A stretch of DNA of 64,000 bases from JBHOQS01 sp042408875 (GCA_042408875.1 JBHOQS010000001.1:62001-126000), one strand, 5' to 3'. Positions 33,696 to 42,746 are shown, counted from the stretch's first letter. The notes: a model not told the origin generated them from the sequence alone. Program-made: numbers and translations.

Positions 33696-35123
33696 TCAGA
33701 CGCGCACACGCTGCGCCAGAGCGCTCCAGAAGTCGAGCGACGCGGCGTAGCGAGCGCGAGCCTGGGTGAGCGCCTCGCGCACGCGCACAGGTGCCGTGCC
33801 GCCCTTGGACGTGCGGCCTGCTACCGACGCCCGCACAGTGGCTGCCTCCAGCACGTCCTCGTCGAAGAGTGGCGAGAACTGGCGAAACTCCTCGAGCGTG
33901 AGGTCCTCCAGGGTGATGCCGCGCTCGAGGCACTGGCGCACGATCGTCCCAGTGATCGTGTGTGCCTCGCGGAAGGGCATGCCCTTCCGCACGAGGTAGT
34001 CGGCCACATCCGTTGCTGTCGAGAAGCCGCCCGCGGCAGCCGCTGCCATCCGCTCGGGCTTAAACTGCGCGCTCGCCAGCATACCGGCCATGACCTCCAG
34101 CGTGCTGCGCACTGTCTCAACGGTGTCGAAGAGACCCTCTTTGTCCTCTTGCATATCGCGGTTATAAGCCAGCGGCAAGCCTTTCATCGTCGTGAGCAGG
34201 GCTATCAGGTGCCCGTAGACGCGACCTGTCTTGCCACGGGCAAGCTCGGCGGGGTCGGGGTTCTTCTTCTGCGGCATGATCGAGGAGCCAGTAGCGTAGG
34301 CATCATCGAGCTCCAGGAAGCCGAACTCTGCTGCGCTCCACAGCACGATCTCTTCGGCCAGCCGCGACAGATGTACCATGATGATCGCCGCGGCCGCGTG
34401 GAACTCCAGCAGGAAGTCACGGTCGGCCACAGCATCGATGCTGTTGGCAGCAATACCATCGAAGCCGAGCTCCTGAGCCACCATCTGGCGGTCGATGGGG
34501 AAGGGCACGCCGGCCAAGGCGCCGGCGCCCAGGGGCAGTACGTTCGTCCGGCGAAAGCAGTCTTGCAGGCGTGCCAAATCGCGGTCGAGCATCTCGAAGT
34601 ACGCCAGCAGGTGATGCCCCAGCGTCACCGGCTGAGCGCGCTGCAGGTGGGTATAGCCCGGCATGATCGTATCCACATGCTGGGCGGCCAGGTCAAGCAA
34701 CACTCCTTGGAGCTTGAGCGCTTGCTCAGCGACCCTAGTGATAGCCTCACGTAGATACAGGCGCTCGTCCAGGGCAACCTGGTCGTTGCGGGAGCGAGCG
34801 GTGTGCAGCTTGCCAGCGAGGTCACCGACCTTCTCCCGCAGACGCGCCTCGAGCATCGTATGCACATCCTCAAGCGCTGGGTCCGGCGCGGGCGCGCCTT
34901 CTGCCACCAGCATGTCCAGCTCGTGGCGGATTTCCAGCAGCGCCTGAATGATCTGCTCTGCCTCGTCCGGCGGGATGATGCCCTGGCGGCCCAGCATGCG
35001 GCAGTGTGCGATCGACCCGGCGATGTCGTAGGGGTACAGCCGCCAATCAAAAGGGATGGATGCTGTGTACGTCTCGACAAGCTTGTCGGTGGGCTTCTCG
35101 AACCGCCCGCCCCAGAGCTTCAT
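33696..35123 (-). CDS. argH: Argininosuccinate lyase
   Basis: A 475-residue cytosolic enzyme that splits argininosuccinate into arginine and fumarate, the last step of arginine synthesis. It starts MKLWGGRFEKPTDKLVETYTAS and has the fumarase-superfamily signature GSSIMPQKKNP near residue 280, plus HTARSRNDQVALDERLY and GYTHLQRAQPV. The ATG at 35123 overlaps the argG stop by 4 bp, so argG and argH are translationally coupled. Confidence 0.97.
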   Translation of the reverse strand: MKLWGGRFEKPTDKLVETYTASIPFDWRLYPYDIAGSIAHCRMLGRQGIIPPDEAEQIIQALLEIRHELDMLVAEGAPAPDPALEDVHTMLEARLREKVGDLAGKLHTARSRNDQVALDERLYLREAITRVAEQALKLQGVLLDLAAQHVDTIMPGYTHLQRAQPVTLGHHLLAYFEMLDRDLARLQDCFRRTNVLPLGAGALAGVPFPIDRQMVAQELGFDGIAANSIDAVADRDFLLEFHAAAAIIMVHLSRLAEEIVLWSAAEFGFLELDDAYATGSSIMPQKKNPDPAELARGKTGRVYGHLIALLTTMKGLPLAYNRDMQEDKEGLFDTVETVRSTLEVMAGMLASAQFKPERMAAAAAGGFSTATDVADYLVRKGMPFREAHTITGTIVRQCLERGITLEDLTLEEFRQFSPLFDEDVLEAATVRASVAGRTSKGGTAPVRVREALTQARARYAASLDFWSALAQRVRV

Positions 35124-36352
35124 TGCCGTGCTTGTTCCAGCAGCGATTGCTCCTCCGGACGCATAAGCGGCTGGACACGCGCCTGCACCTGCGTGGGGAG
35201 GCCCCACAGCTTGATGAAGCCGACAGCGGCGGAGTGGTCGAACTGGTCGGCTTTGTCGTAGGTGGCAAGAGCGTGGCTGTAGAGCGAGAAGGGCGACTTA
35301 CGGCCGACGACCATCGACTGCCCCTTGAAGAGCTTGACCCGCACCGTGCCGGTGACCTGCCGCTGCGTGCTGGCGACGAACGCCTCCAGATCGCGGTGCA
35401 GCCCGGAGAACCACAGGCCGTTGTAGATCAGGCTGGCGTACTCCTGGGCCACCAGTTGCTTGAAGCGGAGCTGGTCTTTCGTCAGGGTAAGCTGCTCCAG
35501 GGCGTAGTGCGCCTGGTAGAGCACAGTTGCCGCCGGCGCCTCGTACACCTCGCGGGACTTGATCCCGATCAGCCGATCTTCGATGTGATCGATCCGCCCG
35601 ACCCCGTGCTGGCCGGCCAGCTCGTTCAAGTGGCGAATAAGCTCCTGGCCGTCCATCTGCCGGCCGTTGACTGCGACGGGGATGCCCTGCTCGAAATCGA
35701 TCTCGACGTAGGCTGGCGCGTCCGGCGCATCCTTGGGGTTCGCCGTCCAGGCGAAGGCATCCTCGGGCGGCTCCTGCCAGGGGTCCTCTAGCACGCCCGC
35801 CTCGATCGAGCGCCCCCACAGGTTTTGGTCGACGCTATACGGGCTCTCCTTCGTCACCGGGATCGGGATGTTGTGCTCCTGGGCGTAGCGGATCTCCTCA
35901 TCGCGGGTCATCCGCCACTCGCGCACAGGGGCGATGATCCGCAAGTCCGGCGCCAGCGTCTGGATCGCCACGTCGAAGCGTACCTGGTCGTTCCCCTTGC
36001 CGGTGCAGCCATGCGCCACGGCCTTGGCGCCCACCTCGCGCGCCATATCGACCATCAGCTTGGCGATCAGCGGCCGTGCCAGCGCGGTCGCCAGCAAGTA
36101 GTGGCCCTCGTAGACCGCTCCAGCCTGGAGCGCCGGCCAGACGAAGTACTTCACAAACAGGTCCTTGCCATCGACGACCTCGGCCTGCACGGCGCCGATC
36201 TGGAGCGCCCGCTGCCTGATCGCCTCGAGATCGCGCTCGTTGCCCACATCGACAGTGAGCGCGACCACATCGAGGTTGTATTTTTCTTTAATCCAGCGGA
36301 TGGCGACCGACGTATCCAGGCCGCCGGAATACGCCAGAACAACTTTGTCCAT
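35120..36352 (-). CDS. argG: Argininosuccinate synthase
   Basis: A 410-residue cytosolic ligase that joins citrulline and aspartate using ATP. The N-terminal PP-loop reads VVLAYSGGLDTSVAI (residues 4-18), followed by the family block VAHGCTGKGNDQVRFD and SPYSVDQNLWGRSIE. The length is standard (about 400). It lies 30 bp after argD and overlaps argH, forming argD-argG-argH. Confidence 0.97.
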   Translation of the reverse strand: MDKVVLAYSGGLDTSVAIRWIKEKYNLDVVALTVDVGNERDLEAIRQRALQIGAVQAEVVDGKDLFVKYFVWPALQAGAVYEGHYLLATALARPLIAKLMVDMAREVGAKAVAHGCTGKGNDQVRFDVAIQTLAPDLRIIAPVREWRMTRDEEIRYAQEHNIPIPVTKESPYSVDQNLWGRSIEAGVLEDPWQEPPEDAFAWTANPKDAPDAPAYVEIDFEQGIPVAVNGRQMDGQELIRHLNELAGQHGVGRIDHIEDRLIGIKSREVYEAPAATVLYQAHYALEQLTLTKDQLRFKQLVAQEYASLIYNGLWFSGLHRDLEAFVASTQRQVTGTVRVKLFKGQSMVVGRKSPFSLYSHALATYDKADQFDHSAAVGFIKLWGLPTQVQARVQPLMRPEEQSLLEQARQ

Positions 36353-36382
36353 CGGTGACGCGTCCCGGAGGGAATCACCCTC

Positions 36383-37585
36383 CTATTTCTCCAACTCAGT
36401 CAGACACTCGTCCAGGATCTCGACGGCGCGGTCGCACTGTTTCTCAGTCACGATGAGCGGCGGGACCAAGCGCACCGCCGACGCCGACACAGCGTTTACC
36501 AGCAGGCCCTGCGTGAGGGCCAGGTCTTCCACCGCGCGGGCGCGGTCCTCGGTAAGCTGCAAGGCCAGCAGGAGGCCACGGCCGCGCGCCCCGGCGACCA
36601 GGCGGTGCCGCTCTTTCAGGCTGTCCAGCGCCTGGAACAGGTAGGCGCCGACCCGACGGGCGTTGCCAACCAGATCCTGCTCCAGGATCGTGTTCACAAC
36701 AGCAAGCGCCCCGGCGCACATGAGCGGGCTGCCAGTGAAGGTAGAGCCGTGGTCGCCTGGCGTGAAGACCGAGGCCTGTTCGGTAGCTAGGCAGGCACCG
36801 ATCGGCAGCCCGCCGCCGAGCTGCTTGGCCAGGCCTATGATATCCGGCTTAATGCCGTACTGCTGGAAGGCGTAGAACGTCCCGGTGCGCCCGATGCCCG
36901 TCTGTACCTCGTCCAGGATGAGCAGCAGCCCGTGCTCGTCGCACAGCCGGCGCAGGCCGCGGGCGTACTCCTCATCGGCCGGCCAGACGCCACCTTCGCC
37001 CTGCACGAGCTCCAGCATGATGCCAACCGTCTTGTCGCTCACAGCGCGGCGCGCTGCCTCAAGATCGTTGAACGGCACGCGCACGAACCCCTCTGGCAGC
37101 GGAGCGAACGGCTCGGAATAGTGCGGATTTGCCGTGGCGGTGACGGTGGCAAGCGTGCGGCCGTGGAAGGCGCCGGTCATCACGATGATCTCGTAGGCGC
37201 CGTTGCGGTACAGCTTGCCGTACTTACGCGCCAGCTTGATACAGGTCTCCATCGCCTCGGCGCCGCTGTTCGTGTAAAAGATGCGGTCGAGCCCGGCCTG
37301 CTGCAATAGCACCTCGGCAAGCTGGAGCTGTGGCACGGTATAGTACAGGTTCGAGGTGTGGATCAGTAGCCGCGCCTGCTCGGTGATGGCCTGTACCAGG
37401 GCGGGGTGGCAGTGTCCCAGCGCGTTCACCGCCACGCCGGCAACGAAGTCGAGGTACTCCTTGCCCTGGTCGTCCCAGACGTAGACCCCATCGCCGCGCA
37501 CCAGCGTCACCGGACGACGGCCGTACGTGCGCATGTACAGACGCTGTTCAAGTGCCTGCCAGTCGGTGACGCGCGTGCTACTCAC
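36383..37585 (-). CDS. argD: Acetylornithine aminotransferase (class III PLP)
   Basis: A 400-residue PLP aminotransferase that makes N-acetylornithine from N-acetylglutamate semialdehyde. It carries YLDFVAGVAVNALGHCHPA, the PLP region FYTNSGAEAMETCIKLAR, ILDEVQTGIGRTG and the PLP lysine Lys254 in GLAKQLGGGLPIGA. The neighbouring argG and argH favour ArgD over 4-aminobutyrate or succinylornithine aminotransferase, although enzymes of this group can be bifunctional. The start has AGGAGG upstream, inside a leader with repeats and hairpins. Confidence 0.93.
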   Translation of the reverse strand: MSSTRVTDWQALEQRLYMRTYGRRPVTLVRGDGVYVWDDQGKEYLDFVAGVAVNALGHCHPALVQAITEQARLLIHTSNLYYTVPQLQLAEVLLQQAGLDRIFYTNSGAEAMETCIKLARKYGKLYRNGAYEIIVMTGAFHGRTLATVTATANPHYSEPFAPLPEGFVRVPFNDLEAARRAVSDKTVGIMLELVQGEGGVWPADEEYARGLRRLCDEHGLLLILDEVQTGIGRTGTFYAFQQYGIKPDIIGLAKQLGGGLPIGACLATEQASVFTPGDHGSTFTGSPLMCAGALAVVNTILEQDLVGNARRVGAYLFQALDSLKERHRLVAGARGRGLLLALQLTEDRARAVEDLALTQGLLVNAVSASAVRLVPPLIVTEKQCDRAVEILDECLTELEK

Positions 37586-37743
37586 TGGTGCCTCCTGTAT
37601 CGTGGACTATGCTAGTTATAGTCCTGCTGGTATAGTCCTGCTGGTATGTACGTCCTAGCATACCATGTCTCTGGCTCGGTCGATGCCGCGATCGCGGGAA
37701 GACAACCCCCTCAGGTTGTCCCAGATCATATCCCGCGAGACAG
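37586..37743 (-). promoter_or_regulatory. Structured leader of the argDGH operon
   Basis: Transcription from the extended -10 would give about 158 nt before argD. It holds a two-tier hairpin (outer arms 37692-37699 and 37731-37738, inner arms 37701-37707 and 37714-37720), a second stem (37643-37648 with 37659-37664), and GGACTA (37604-37609) that can pair with TAGTCC in either of two tandem repeat copies (37619-37624 or 37633-37638), just upstream of the AGGAGG ribosome-binding site. It does not match a riboswitch class that I know. Confidence 0.45.
37617..37644. repeat. Two exact 14-bp tandem repeats in the argD leader
   Basis: TATAGTCCTGCTGG occurs twice with no gap, at 37617-37630 and 37631-37644. 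It lies about 30 bp upstream of the argD start and could act as a tandem operator or in RNA pairing. Confidence 0.8.
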
Positions 37744-37749
37744 GCCCAC

Positions 37750-37758
37750 ATTATAGCA
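37750..37758 (-). promoter_or_regulatory. Extended -10 promoter of the argDGH operon
   Basis: On the minus strand TGCTATAAT is a consensus extended -10 (TGn plus TATAAT). No clear -35 box lies upstream, as is common for extended -10 promoters. It places the start of transcription near 37743. Confidence 0.5.
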
Positions 37759-38172
37759 CGAGTGCGCCTAGGGAGCGGGCGGCCCTCATCCCGGCTCTCC
37801 TCCCATACTGCGAGCAAGAGGAGCCCGTCGCTGCAGGGGAGGCTGGCGGTGCGGCGTCGGTGAGGCGGCGCGGGCACAGCGCGAGGATGATAGATGATAA
37901 CGGGGGGCAAGCGTCTTGGGCGTCAGGCCTCCACCCAGGTGTAGCCGGCTGCCAGGGAGCTCCATGCGCCATACGCGCACAGCGAAGCAGGAGCGATGGC
38001 GTGCCCAGGCGCTGCGAGCACATGTGCGACTATATGGACAAAAAGCCCCTTTTTCTCCAGCGCGCGTTTCATGAGCACAATTGAGCTATGCAGATCGATG
38101 AGGGTAGCGGCCGCCTGGGTCCAGCCGTGCCAATCTGGGCGCCTCGATCCGCTCCCTGCACAGACTCCTGGG
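37759..38172. other. Intergenic region upstream of argD
   Basis: A 414-bp stretch between the argD promoter and the HpaB-like gene. A plus-strand frame (37665-38084) and minus-strand frames cross it but show no family features. I see no tRNA, terminator with T-run or repeat of note. Confidence 0.45.
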
Positions 38173-39639
38173 TTACGCCCGGATACCGGCTAATTCTCTG
38201 GCGTAGTCTATGGCCCGCTTGAGGTCGTAGGCGCGAGCGATCGCCAGCTTCTCGGCCTCGAGAGAGCCCTCGGCTTGGATCGCCAGCACCTCCTGATAGC
38301 CACCGAAGTCTGAGGCTGTCAGGTCGCGCACCAGGTTCATGGCGCGCAGGCGGTCGATGGCCGGCACGCCAGCGCGGCCCCCCAGGTAGCGGTCGAGGTA
38401 GGGACGCACCTCCGGGCTCTCCAGGTCCTCTGCGCCGGGTCCGGTGACCACCAGCCCGCCGGCCAGGTCCTGCACTAGCGAGACGGCGCGGTGGTACCCC
38501 TCAGCGAAGTGGAGCTTGGCTATGTTTACCAGGAGCGTATTCGGCACGGCGATCTGTCCGTCACCGATATCCTGGAACGCGCAGGCGTACGCGGCCTGGT
38601 GGGTGAGGCCGCGCAGGGTCTCGGCGTAGGCGGCCAGCCGCACCAGCTTCTCGCGGACGTGTGTGGCGCCGAGCACACCATTGTAGTCAGCCAGCAACGC
38701 GCCGGCGCCGACCAGCAGATCCACGAGCGGCAGCTTGTACGAGATCGCCGTGAAACGATGGAAATCGACGAACGCCAGCGCCAGTGGCCCGGCAAACTGC
38801 CACTCGCCACAGAGGAAGACACGCTCCCACGGTACGAACACATCGTCGAAGACGGTGAGGCTCTCCACCATGCGATGCCGCGCACTGATGGGATGCTCGA
38901 TGACGTTTTCGGCCGGCGTGTCACCGCTCGTGCCGTAGGCGCTGACGAAGAGCTTGAGGCCGGGGGTGTTCACGGGCACGGCGCAGGCGACGGCATAGTC
39001 GCGGTCCTCTTCTCGCATCGCCCGTGTGGGCAGCACGATGAGCTCGTTGGCGTTCATCGAGCAGGAGGTGTGCACCTTGGCCCCGCGCAGGACGATCCCA
39101 TCGCTGCGCCGCTCGACCACGCGCACGTAGTAGTCCGGGTGGGGCTGCTCGGCGGGCCCGCGGCTACGGTCGCCCTTGGCGTCGGTCTGCGCCACCGCTA
39201 GCGCCAGGTCGTTGCGCCGGCAATGCTCGTAGTAGGTCTGCACCCGCTCAGCGTAGTGCGTGCCGAGCTGGCGGTCCATCGCGCAGGCGATGATGTGCAG
39301 GGCAAACAGCGCGTCTGTGCCAATCTCTTTGATAAGCACGACCAACGTACCGCCGCGCCGACAGCTTGCTTCGATGAGCTGGCTGCGCAGCAGCAGATCC
39401 TCGGCGCGCCGCGGCAGCGCGAAGTAACGGCTGAATTCCTCACCGCTCTGGGGATCCTGGACGACCGCCAGGGCGCGCGTAGCCGGGTCGTGCGCCATGT
39501 GGTAATCGATCGCCGCGTGTTCGATGGCCGTACGCAGGACCGGATGCGCGGTCACGTCCGGCACGCGCCGGCCGCGAAAGTAGACCGTGCGACCGTCACG
39601 CAGGCTGGTGATGTACTCGTCGGCGCTTCGCAGTGGCAT
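38173..39639 (-). CDS. 4-hydroxyphenylacetate 3-hydroxylase superfamily protein (AbfD-like fold, Fe-S ligands absent)
   Basis: A 488-residue protein that follows the 4-hydroxybutyryl-CoA dehydratase/HpaB superfamily from end to end (SADEYITSLRDGRTVYFRG, TDAKGDRSRGP, GIVLRGAKVHTSCSMNANE, VFDDVFVPWERVFLCGEW, LADYNGVLGATHV). Compared from memory with clostridial AbfD, the iron-sulfur ligands Cys99, Cys103 and Cys299 correspond to Val101, Glu105 and Tyr301, while His292 corresponds to His294. It therefore cannot bind the AbfD cluster and is more likely a flavin-dependent aromatic hydroxylase partnered with a reductase encoded elsewhere. An SDR gene lies upstream on the same strand with a gap of 96 bp. 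Confidence 0.8.
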   Translation of the reverse strand: MPLRSADEYITSLRDGRTVYFRGRRVPDVTAHPVLRTAIEHAAIDYHMAHDPATRALAVVQDPQSGEEFSRYFALPRRAEDLLLRSQLIEASCRRGGTLVVLIKEIGTDALFALHIIACAMDRQLGTHYAERVQTYYEHCRRNDLALAVAQTDAKGDRSRGPAEQPHPDYYVRVVERRSDGIVLRGAKVHTSCSMNANELIVLPTRAMREEDRDYAVACAVPVNTPGLKLFVSAYGTSGDTPAENVIEHPISARHRMVESLTVFDDVFVPWERVFLCGEWQFAGPLALAFVDFHRFTAISYKLPLVDLLVGAGALLADYNGVLGATHVREKLVRLAAYAETLRGLTHQAAYACAFQDIGDGQIAVPNTLLVNIAKLHFAEGYHRAVSLVQDLAGGLVVTGPGAEDLESPEVRPYLDRYLGGRAGVPAIDRLRAMNLVRDLTASDFGGYQEVLAIQAEGSLEAEKLAIARAYDLKRAIDYARELAGIRA

Positions 39640-39735
39640 AGTCGTTCACTCCGCCGGAAGACTTCGTGCGCAGGGGGCGCGCTCCTTGCCGCCAAGCATA
39701 CGCGGTGCGCACGCTGCTGTCCAAGCGCGCCAGGA

Positions 39736-40503
39736 TCACTGCGCTGTCCACCCGCCATCGATGTAAATGGTCTGCCCGGTCACATACGAGGCCGCATCCG
39801 AGGCGAGGTACACCGCGGCGCCGGCAATCTCCTCCGGAGTGGCCGGGCGGCCCAGCGGAGTCTGCTCGCGGATGCGCTGCCCAAGGTAGGGATGCGACAA
39901 CACACCCTGGGCGAGCTCGGTCTCCACAAACGCCGGGCCGATGGCATTGACGCGCACGCCGCGGCCAGCCCACTCCACCGCGAGCACGCGTGTAACGGCC
40001 TCGACCGCGGCCTTGGCCGCACAGTAGGCCACCAGGCGTGGCAAGGCAACGCGCGCCCCGATGGACACGACATTGATAATGCAGCCCTGGCCCTGCTCCA
40101 GCATCGCCTTCCCAAAGTCACGGCAGCAGCGAAAGGTGCCGCGCAGGTTCACCGCTAGGATTGCTTCGAACTCCTCGTCTGTCGTCTGTTCGGCCCGCTT
40201 GTAGATCGGGCTGATGCCAGCGTTGTTCACCAGGATGTCCACGCGGCCGAACCGCTCCAGCGTCCGTGCCAGCAGGCGATCGGTCTCCTCCGCACGCGCA
40301 ATATCGGTAGGGATAGTCAGGCAAGCCGTTCGTTCAAGGCCGAGCTCAGCGGCGACGCTCTCCAGCGCGGTGGCGGTGCGGGCCGCCAGCACCAGCCGCG
40401 CCCCCGCGGCTGCGTAGGCGGCGGCAATGGCCCGGCCGATACCGCGCGAGGCACCGGTGATCACGGCTATCTTGCCTTCCAGGCTGAAGAGGTTCCCCTG
40501 CAT
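39736..40503 (-). CDS. Short-chain dehydrogenase/reductase
   Basis: A 255-residue classical SDR that oxidises or reduces an alcohol or ketone with NAD(P). It has the cofactor motif TGASRGIGRAI (residues 16-26), NNAG near 93, Ser147, and the catalytic Tyr160 and Lys164 in AYCAAKAA, and ends TIYIDGGWTAQ. An Arg42 after the second strand (LAARTATAL) suggests NADP preference. The substrate is unknown. It lies upstream of the HpaB-like gene and may be in the same transcript. Confidence 0.93.
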   Translation of the reverse strand: MQGNLFSLEGKIAVITGASRGIGRAIAAAYAAAGARLVLAARTATALESVAAELGLERTACLTIPTDIARAEETDRLLARTLERFGRVDILVNNAGISPIYKRAEQTTDEEFEAILAVNLRGTFRCCRDFGKAMLEQGQGCIINVVSIGARVALPRLVAYCAAKAAVEAVTRVLAVEWAGRGVRVNAIGPAFVETELAQGVLSHPYLGQRIREQTPLGRPATPEEIAGAAVYLASDAASYVTGQTIYIDGGWTAQ

Positions 40504-40645
40504 AGGTCTCCTCCTGCGGGGTGGACCTGCCGGCGGCGGAGCGCGCGTGGCAGCACCTCGCCACTACTATACATCCTGGCACGAGCGCAGGGCTCTCCTG
40601 ACGCGTCTCAACCGGGCCCTGGCTCTTGAGCCCGCGCCACGTGGG

Positions 40646-41758
40646 TTAGCTGGTACGCCCGAGGTGATCGAGATGGACCGCGCGCACGCCGCGACTGCGC
40701 AGGTAGGCCGCGAAGGTCGGGCCGCCATGCACGGTGAAGACCCGCTGCGGCGCGGCCTGTTCGACGTAGCGAAGCAGCGCCGGGAAGTCGGCGTGGTCGG
40801 AGAGCGGCAGGGCGGCGTCCACGCCAGAGCGGGCGATGCCTGGGTGGAGCGCCCAGCCTGAGAGGAGCACGGCGCGCACGGGGCGCGGCGGCTCGCCAGC
40901 CAGACTGGCACGGCCCTGCTGGCGGAGCTGGCGTGCTCGCTGCGGGGACAGCACGAGCACGGCGCCCCGCCCGCTGGCCAGCTTGATCATGTTAGGCGGC
41001 GCCGCGGGCCACAGGGCAATAGGGCCGAGGGCGCAGCCATGGCGGCGATAGACCTCGGCGTAGCTGATGATCGCTCGATCAGCGGCGACGGCGAAGCCGA
41101 GCTCCTGCAGGAGGTGCACCGCTTCCTGTGCCTTGCCCAGCGCGTAGGCCGCCACGACTGGGAGAAAGCCCCGGCCGAGCCATTCGTCCAGCAGGCGCGC
41201 GAGCGCTGCTTCGACCTCTGCGCTGTCGGGGAAGCGGTAGCGTGGTTCGCCGAATGTACACTCGATCACCAGGTCATCACAGGGGCGCACCTCTGCCGGC
41301 TCGGCACAGCGGCTGGCCCGGAGCTGGAGATCGCCGGTGTAGACCAGGCGGCGTCCGCTCGGCAGCGTCACCAGCACCTGTGCAGCGCCCAGCACGTGGC
41401 CCGACGGAAAGAGCTCAACCCGGTGATCTTCCAGGTCGAGCGGGTGACCGAACGGCAGCTCCACGACATTAAGACGGGCCCCGGTGCGGGTTCCGGCGAA
41501 GCGCTGGCGGTAGAGCGCTGCCGTCACCGGTGTGGCGATCGCCACGCCGTGGCGAGCACGGCAGTGGTCCGTGTGGCCATGTGTGACGATGGCACGCTCT
41601 CGTTGCACCGGGGGATCGAGCCACAGGTCCAGCGCCGGGAGGTGCAGCCCGCCGGCATAGCGAAAGGGCAGTCCGGCCCAGCGCGCTTCCTCGAGCGCCT
41701 CGGCTGGGAACAGCGGCTGCATGGGGTGGCTATTACCGGGCCGGTTCTGTAGCGGCAT
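40646..41758 (-). CDS. MBL-fold/beta-CASP nuclease-like protein
   Basis: A 370-residue metallohydrolase. The motif HGHTDH (residues 60-65) supplies zinc ligands, and further ligands fall in FPSGHVLGAAQV, YTGDLQ and LPLSDHADF. The order matches the small exonuclease branch of the mRNA 3'-end processing (YSH1/CPSF73-like) family; in some bacteria such a gene accompanies a DNA ligase and helicase, which are not seen here. It lies alone on the minus strand. The first ATG at 41758 was kept because GGTGCAGGG lies upstream; the ATG at 41722 is possible. Confidence 0.82.
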   Translation of the reverse strand: MPLQNRPGNSHPMQPLFPAEALEEARWAGLPFRYAGGLHLPALDLWLDPPVQRERAIVTHGHTDHCRARHGVAIATPVTAALYRQRFAGTRTGARLNVVELPFGHPLDLEDHRVELFPSGHVLGAAQVLVTLPSGRRLVYTGDLQLRASRCAEPAEVRPCDDLVIECTFGEPRYRFPDSAEVEAALARLLDEWLGRGFLPVVAAYALGKAQEAVHLLQELGFAVAADRAIISYAEVYRRHGCALGPIALWPAAPPNMIKLASGRGAVLVLSPQRARQLRQQGRASLAGEPPRPVRAVLLSGWALHPGIARSGVDAALPLSDHADFPALLRYVEQAAPQRVFTVHGGPTFAAYLRSRGVRAVHLDHLGRTS

Positions 41759-42133
41759 CGCCCTGCACCTGCGCCTGCATGTTCATCTGCACCGTTCCGG
41801 CACCAGTAACGCACGAGCTCGGTAGCGGGTGCGCCAGACGCTTCCTGAGCCCAAAGAGGCAGCAGCCTGGATCAGGCAGCCCTGCCGTGAGAGTGCTTGC
41901 CGTGCCCCTTCGGGCAGCCGTATAATTATGCTGATTGAGTAGACGTTGCCAGCTGTGCTCTCTGTGTCAGGCAAGGTCCGGCATGATGTTGTTGGTACCG
42001 CGTAGCGACACCTTGTTATTGACGGCGTTTATGAGTACCTGAACTGGCAGTTTTTAAATGTTTTTTGGATGCAAGTACTAGGTGCAAATGCAAATACAAA
42101 GACACATACAAAGAAAGGAATTGAAGTAAGCGC
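41759..42133. other. Intergenic region with plus-strand promoter and AT-rich repeats
   Basis: A gap of 375 bp before the small membrane protein. A promoter-like pair TTGCCG (41897-41902) and TATAAT (41921-41926), spacing 18, points to the plus strand. From about 42040 to 42118 the sequence becomes AT-rich with drifted CAAATG/CAAATA/CAAAGA repeats leading into the start codon. No gene is seen. Confidence 0.5.
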
Positions 42134-42517
42134 ATGGCTAGAAAAGACCCCCGTCGCACAGCTGCCCCCCCGCGCCGCAAGCGAGCCCAGCGCGGGCCGT
42201 CCCGCCAGGCTGTCCAGCCAGCGGGAGGTTCGGCGAATGGGGTGACGTCGGGAACTGAACCTCGCCCTGCTGTACGCGCAGAGCCCAGCGTGAGCCCCGT
42301 CTCCGGCCTTGAACACCCGCGGCCGGGAGCGCCTCGTGCCGGCAGCTTAGCATATCGCCGGCGCTACGGCACAGCGGCGGACCAGACAGTCAGGGACGGC
42401 CTGGCCGCATTGAGCGCGGTGGACTACAGCTACATTCGCCGCGACCTGCGCCGGATCGCTCTCCTCGCCGGCGCCATGTTGGCGATCCTGGTGATCCTGT
42501 CCTTCTGGCTCCGTTAA
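42134..42517 (+). CDS. Small basic protein with C-terminal membrane helix
   Basis: A 127-residue protein of unknown function. Residues 1-85 are rich in Arg, Pro and Ser and probably disordered; residues 92-106 (LSAVDYSYIRRDLRRIA) look helical and amphipathic, and the last segment, about residues 107-126 (LAGAMLAILVILSFW), is one membrane helix ending in LR. It is a tail-anchored layout. The start ATG is preceded by AAAGGAATTG. It has no recognised family; the presence of a promoter and ribosome-binding site supports a real gene. Confidence 0.6.
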   Translation: MARKDPRRTAAPPRRKRAQRGPSRQAVQPAGGSANGVTSGTEPRPAVRAEPSVSPVSGLEHPRPGAPRAGSLAYRRRYGTAADQTVRDGLAALSAVDYSYIRRDLRRIALLAGAMLAILVILSFWLR

Positions 42518-42571
42518 GAAATTAACCGGAAGAAATTAACCGGAAGAAGCTAGCCGGAAGAAGCTAAATTG
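42516..42571. repeat. Four 14-bp tandem repeats at the end of the small membrane protein gene
   Basis: Units AAGAAATTAACCGG, AAGAAATTAACCGG, AAGAAGCTAGCCGG and AAGAAGCTAAATTG follow each other without gaps, starting inside the stop codon of the preceding gene. The last two units have drifted. Further repeats (GTACATC, GGATCATTATA) follow to about 42692. Confidence 0.85.
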
Positions 42572-42746
42572 ATTCCAACTGCTCGGCCACTGCTCTCTCG
42601 ACAGCCGGTATTTTAGGTAGATAAGTCGTAGGTCGTACATCGTACATCGTAAATAGGATCATTATAGGATCGTTATAGAGCGTTATAGAGGGTGCAAATA
42701 CCGGCGCCCATCCTGGAGACATCCCCGAGTACGGTGAGAGGAGAAC

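Noticed and set aside
37586..37743. T-box or known arginine riboswitch in the argD leader
   Set aside because: No T-box bulge (UGGN) with an Arg specifier, and no core of a known riboswitch was found; it is reported only as a structured leader.
37665..38084. Plus-strand open frame of 139 residues upstream of argD
   Set aside because: It crosses the arg leader hairpin and promoter, has no ribosome-binding site or motif.
38173..39639. 4-hydroxybutyryl-CoA dehydratase (AbfD)
   Set aside because: The cysteine ligands of the iron-sulfur cluster are absent although the overall fold matches.
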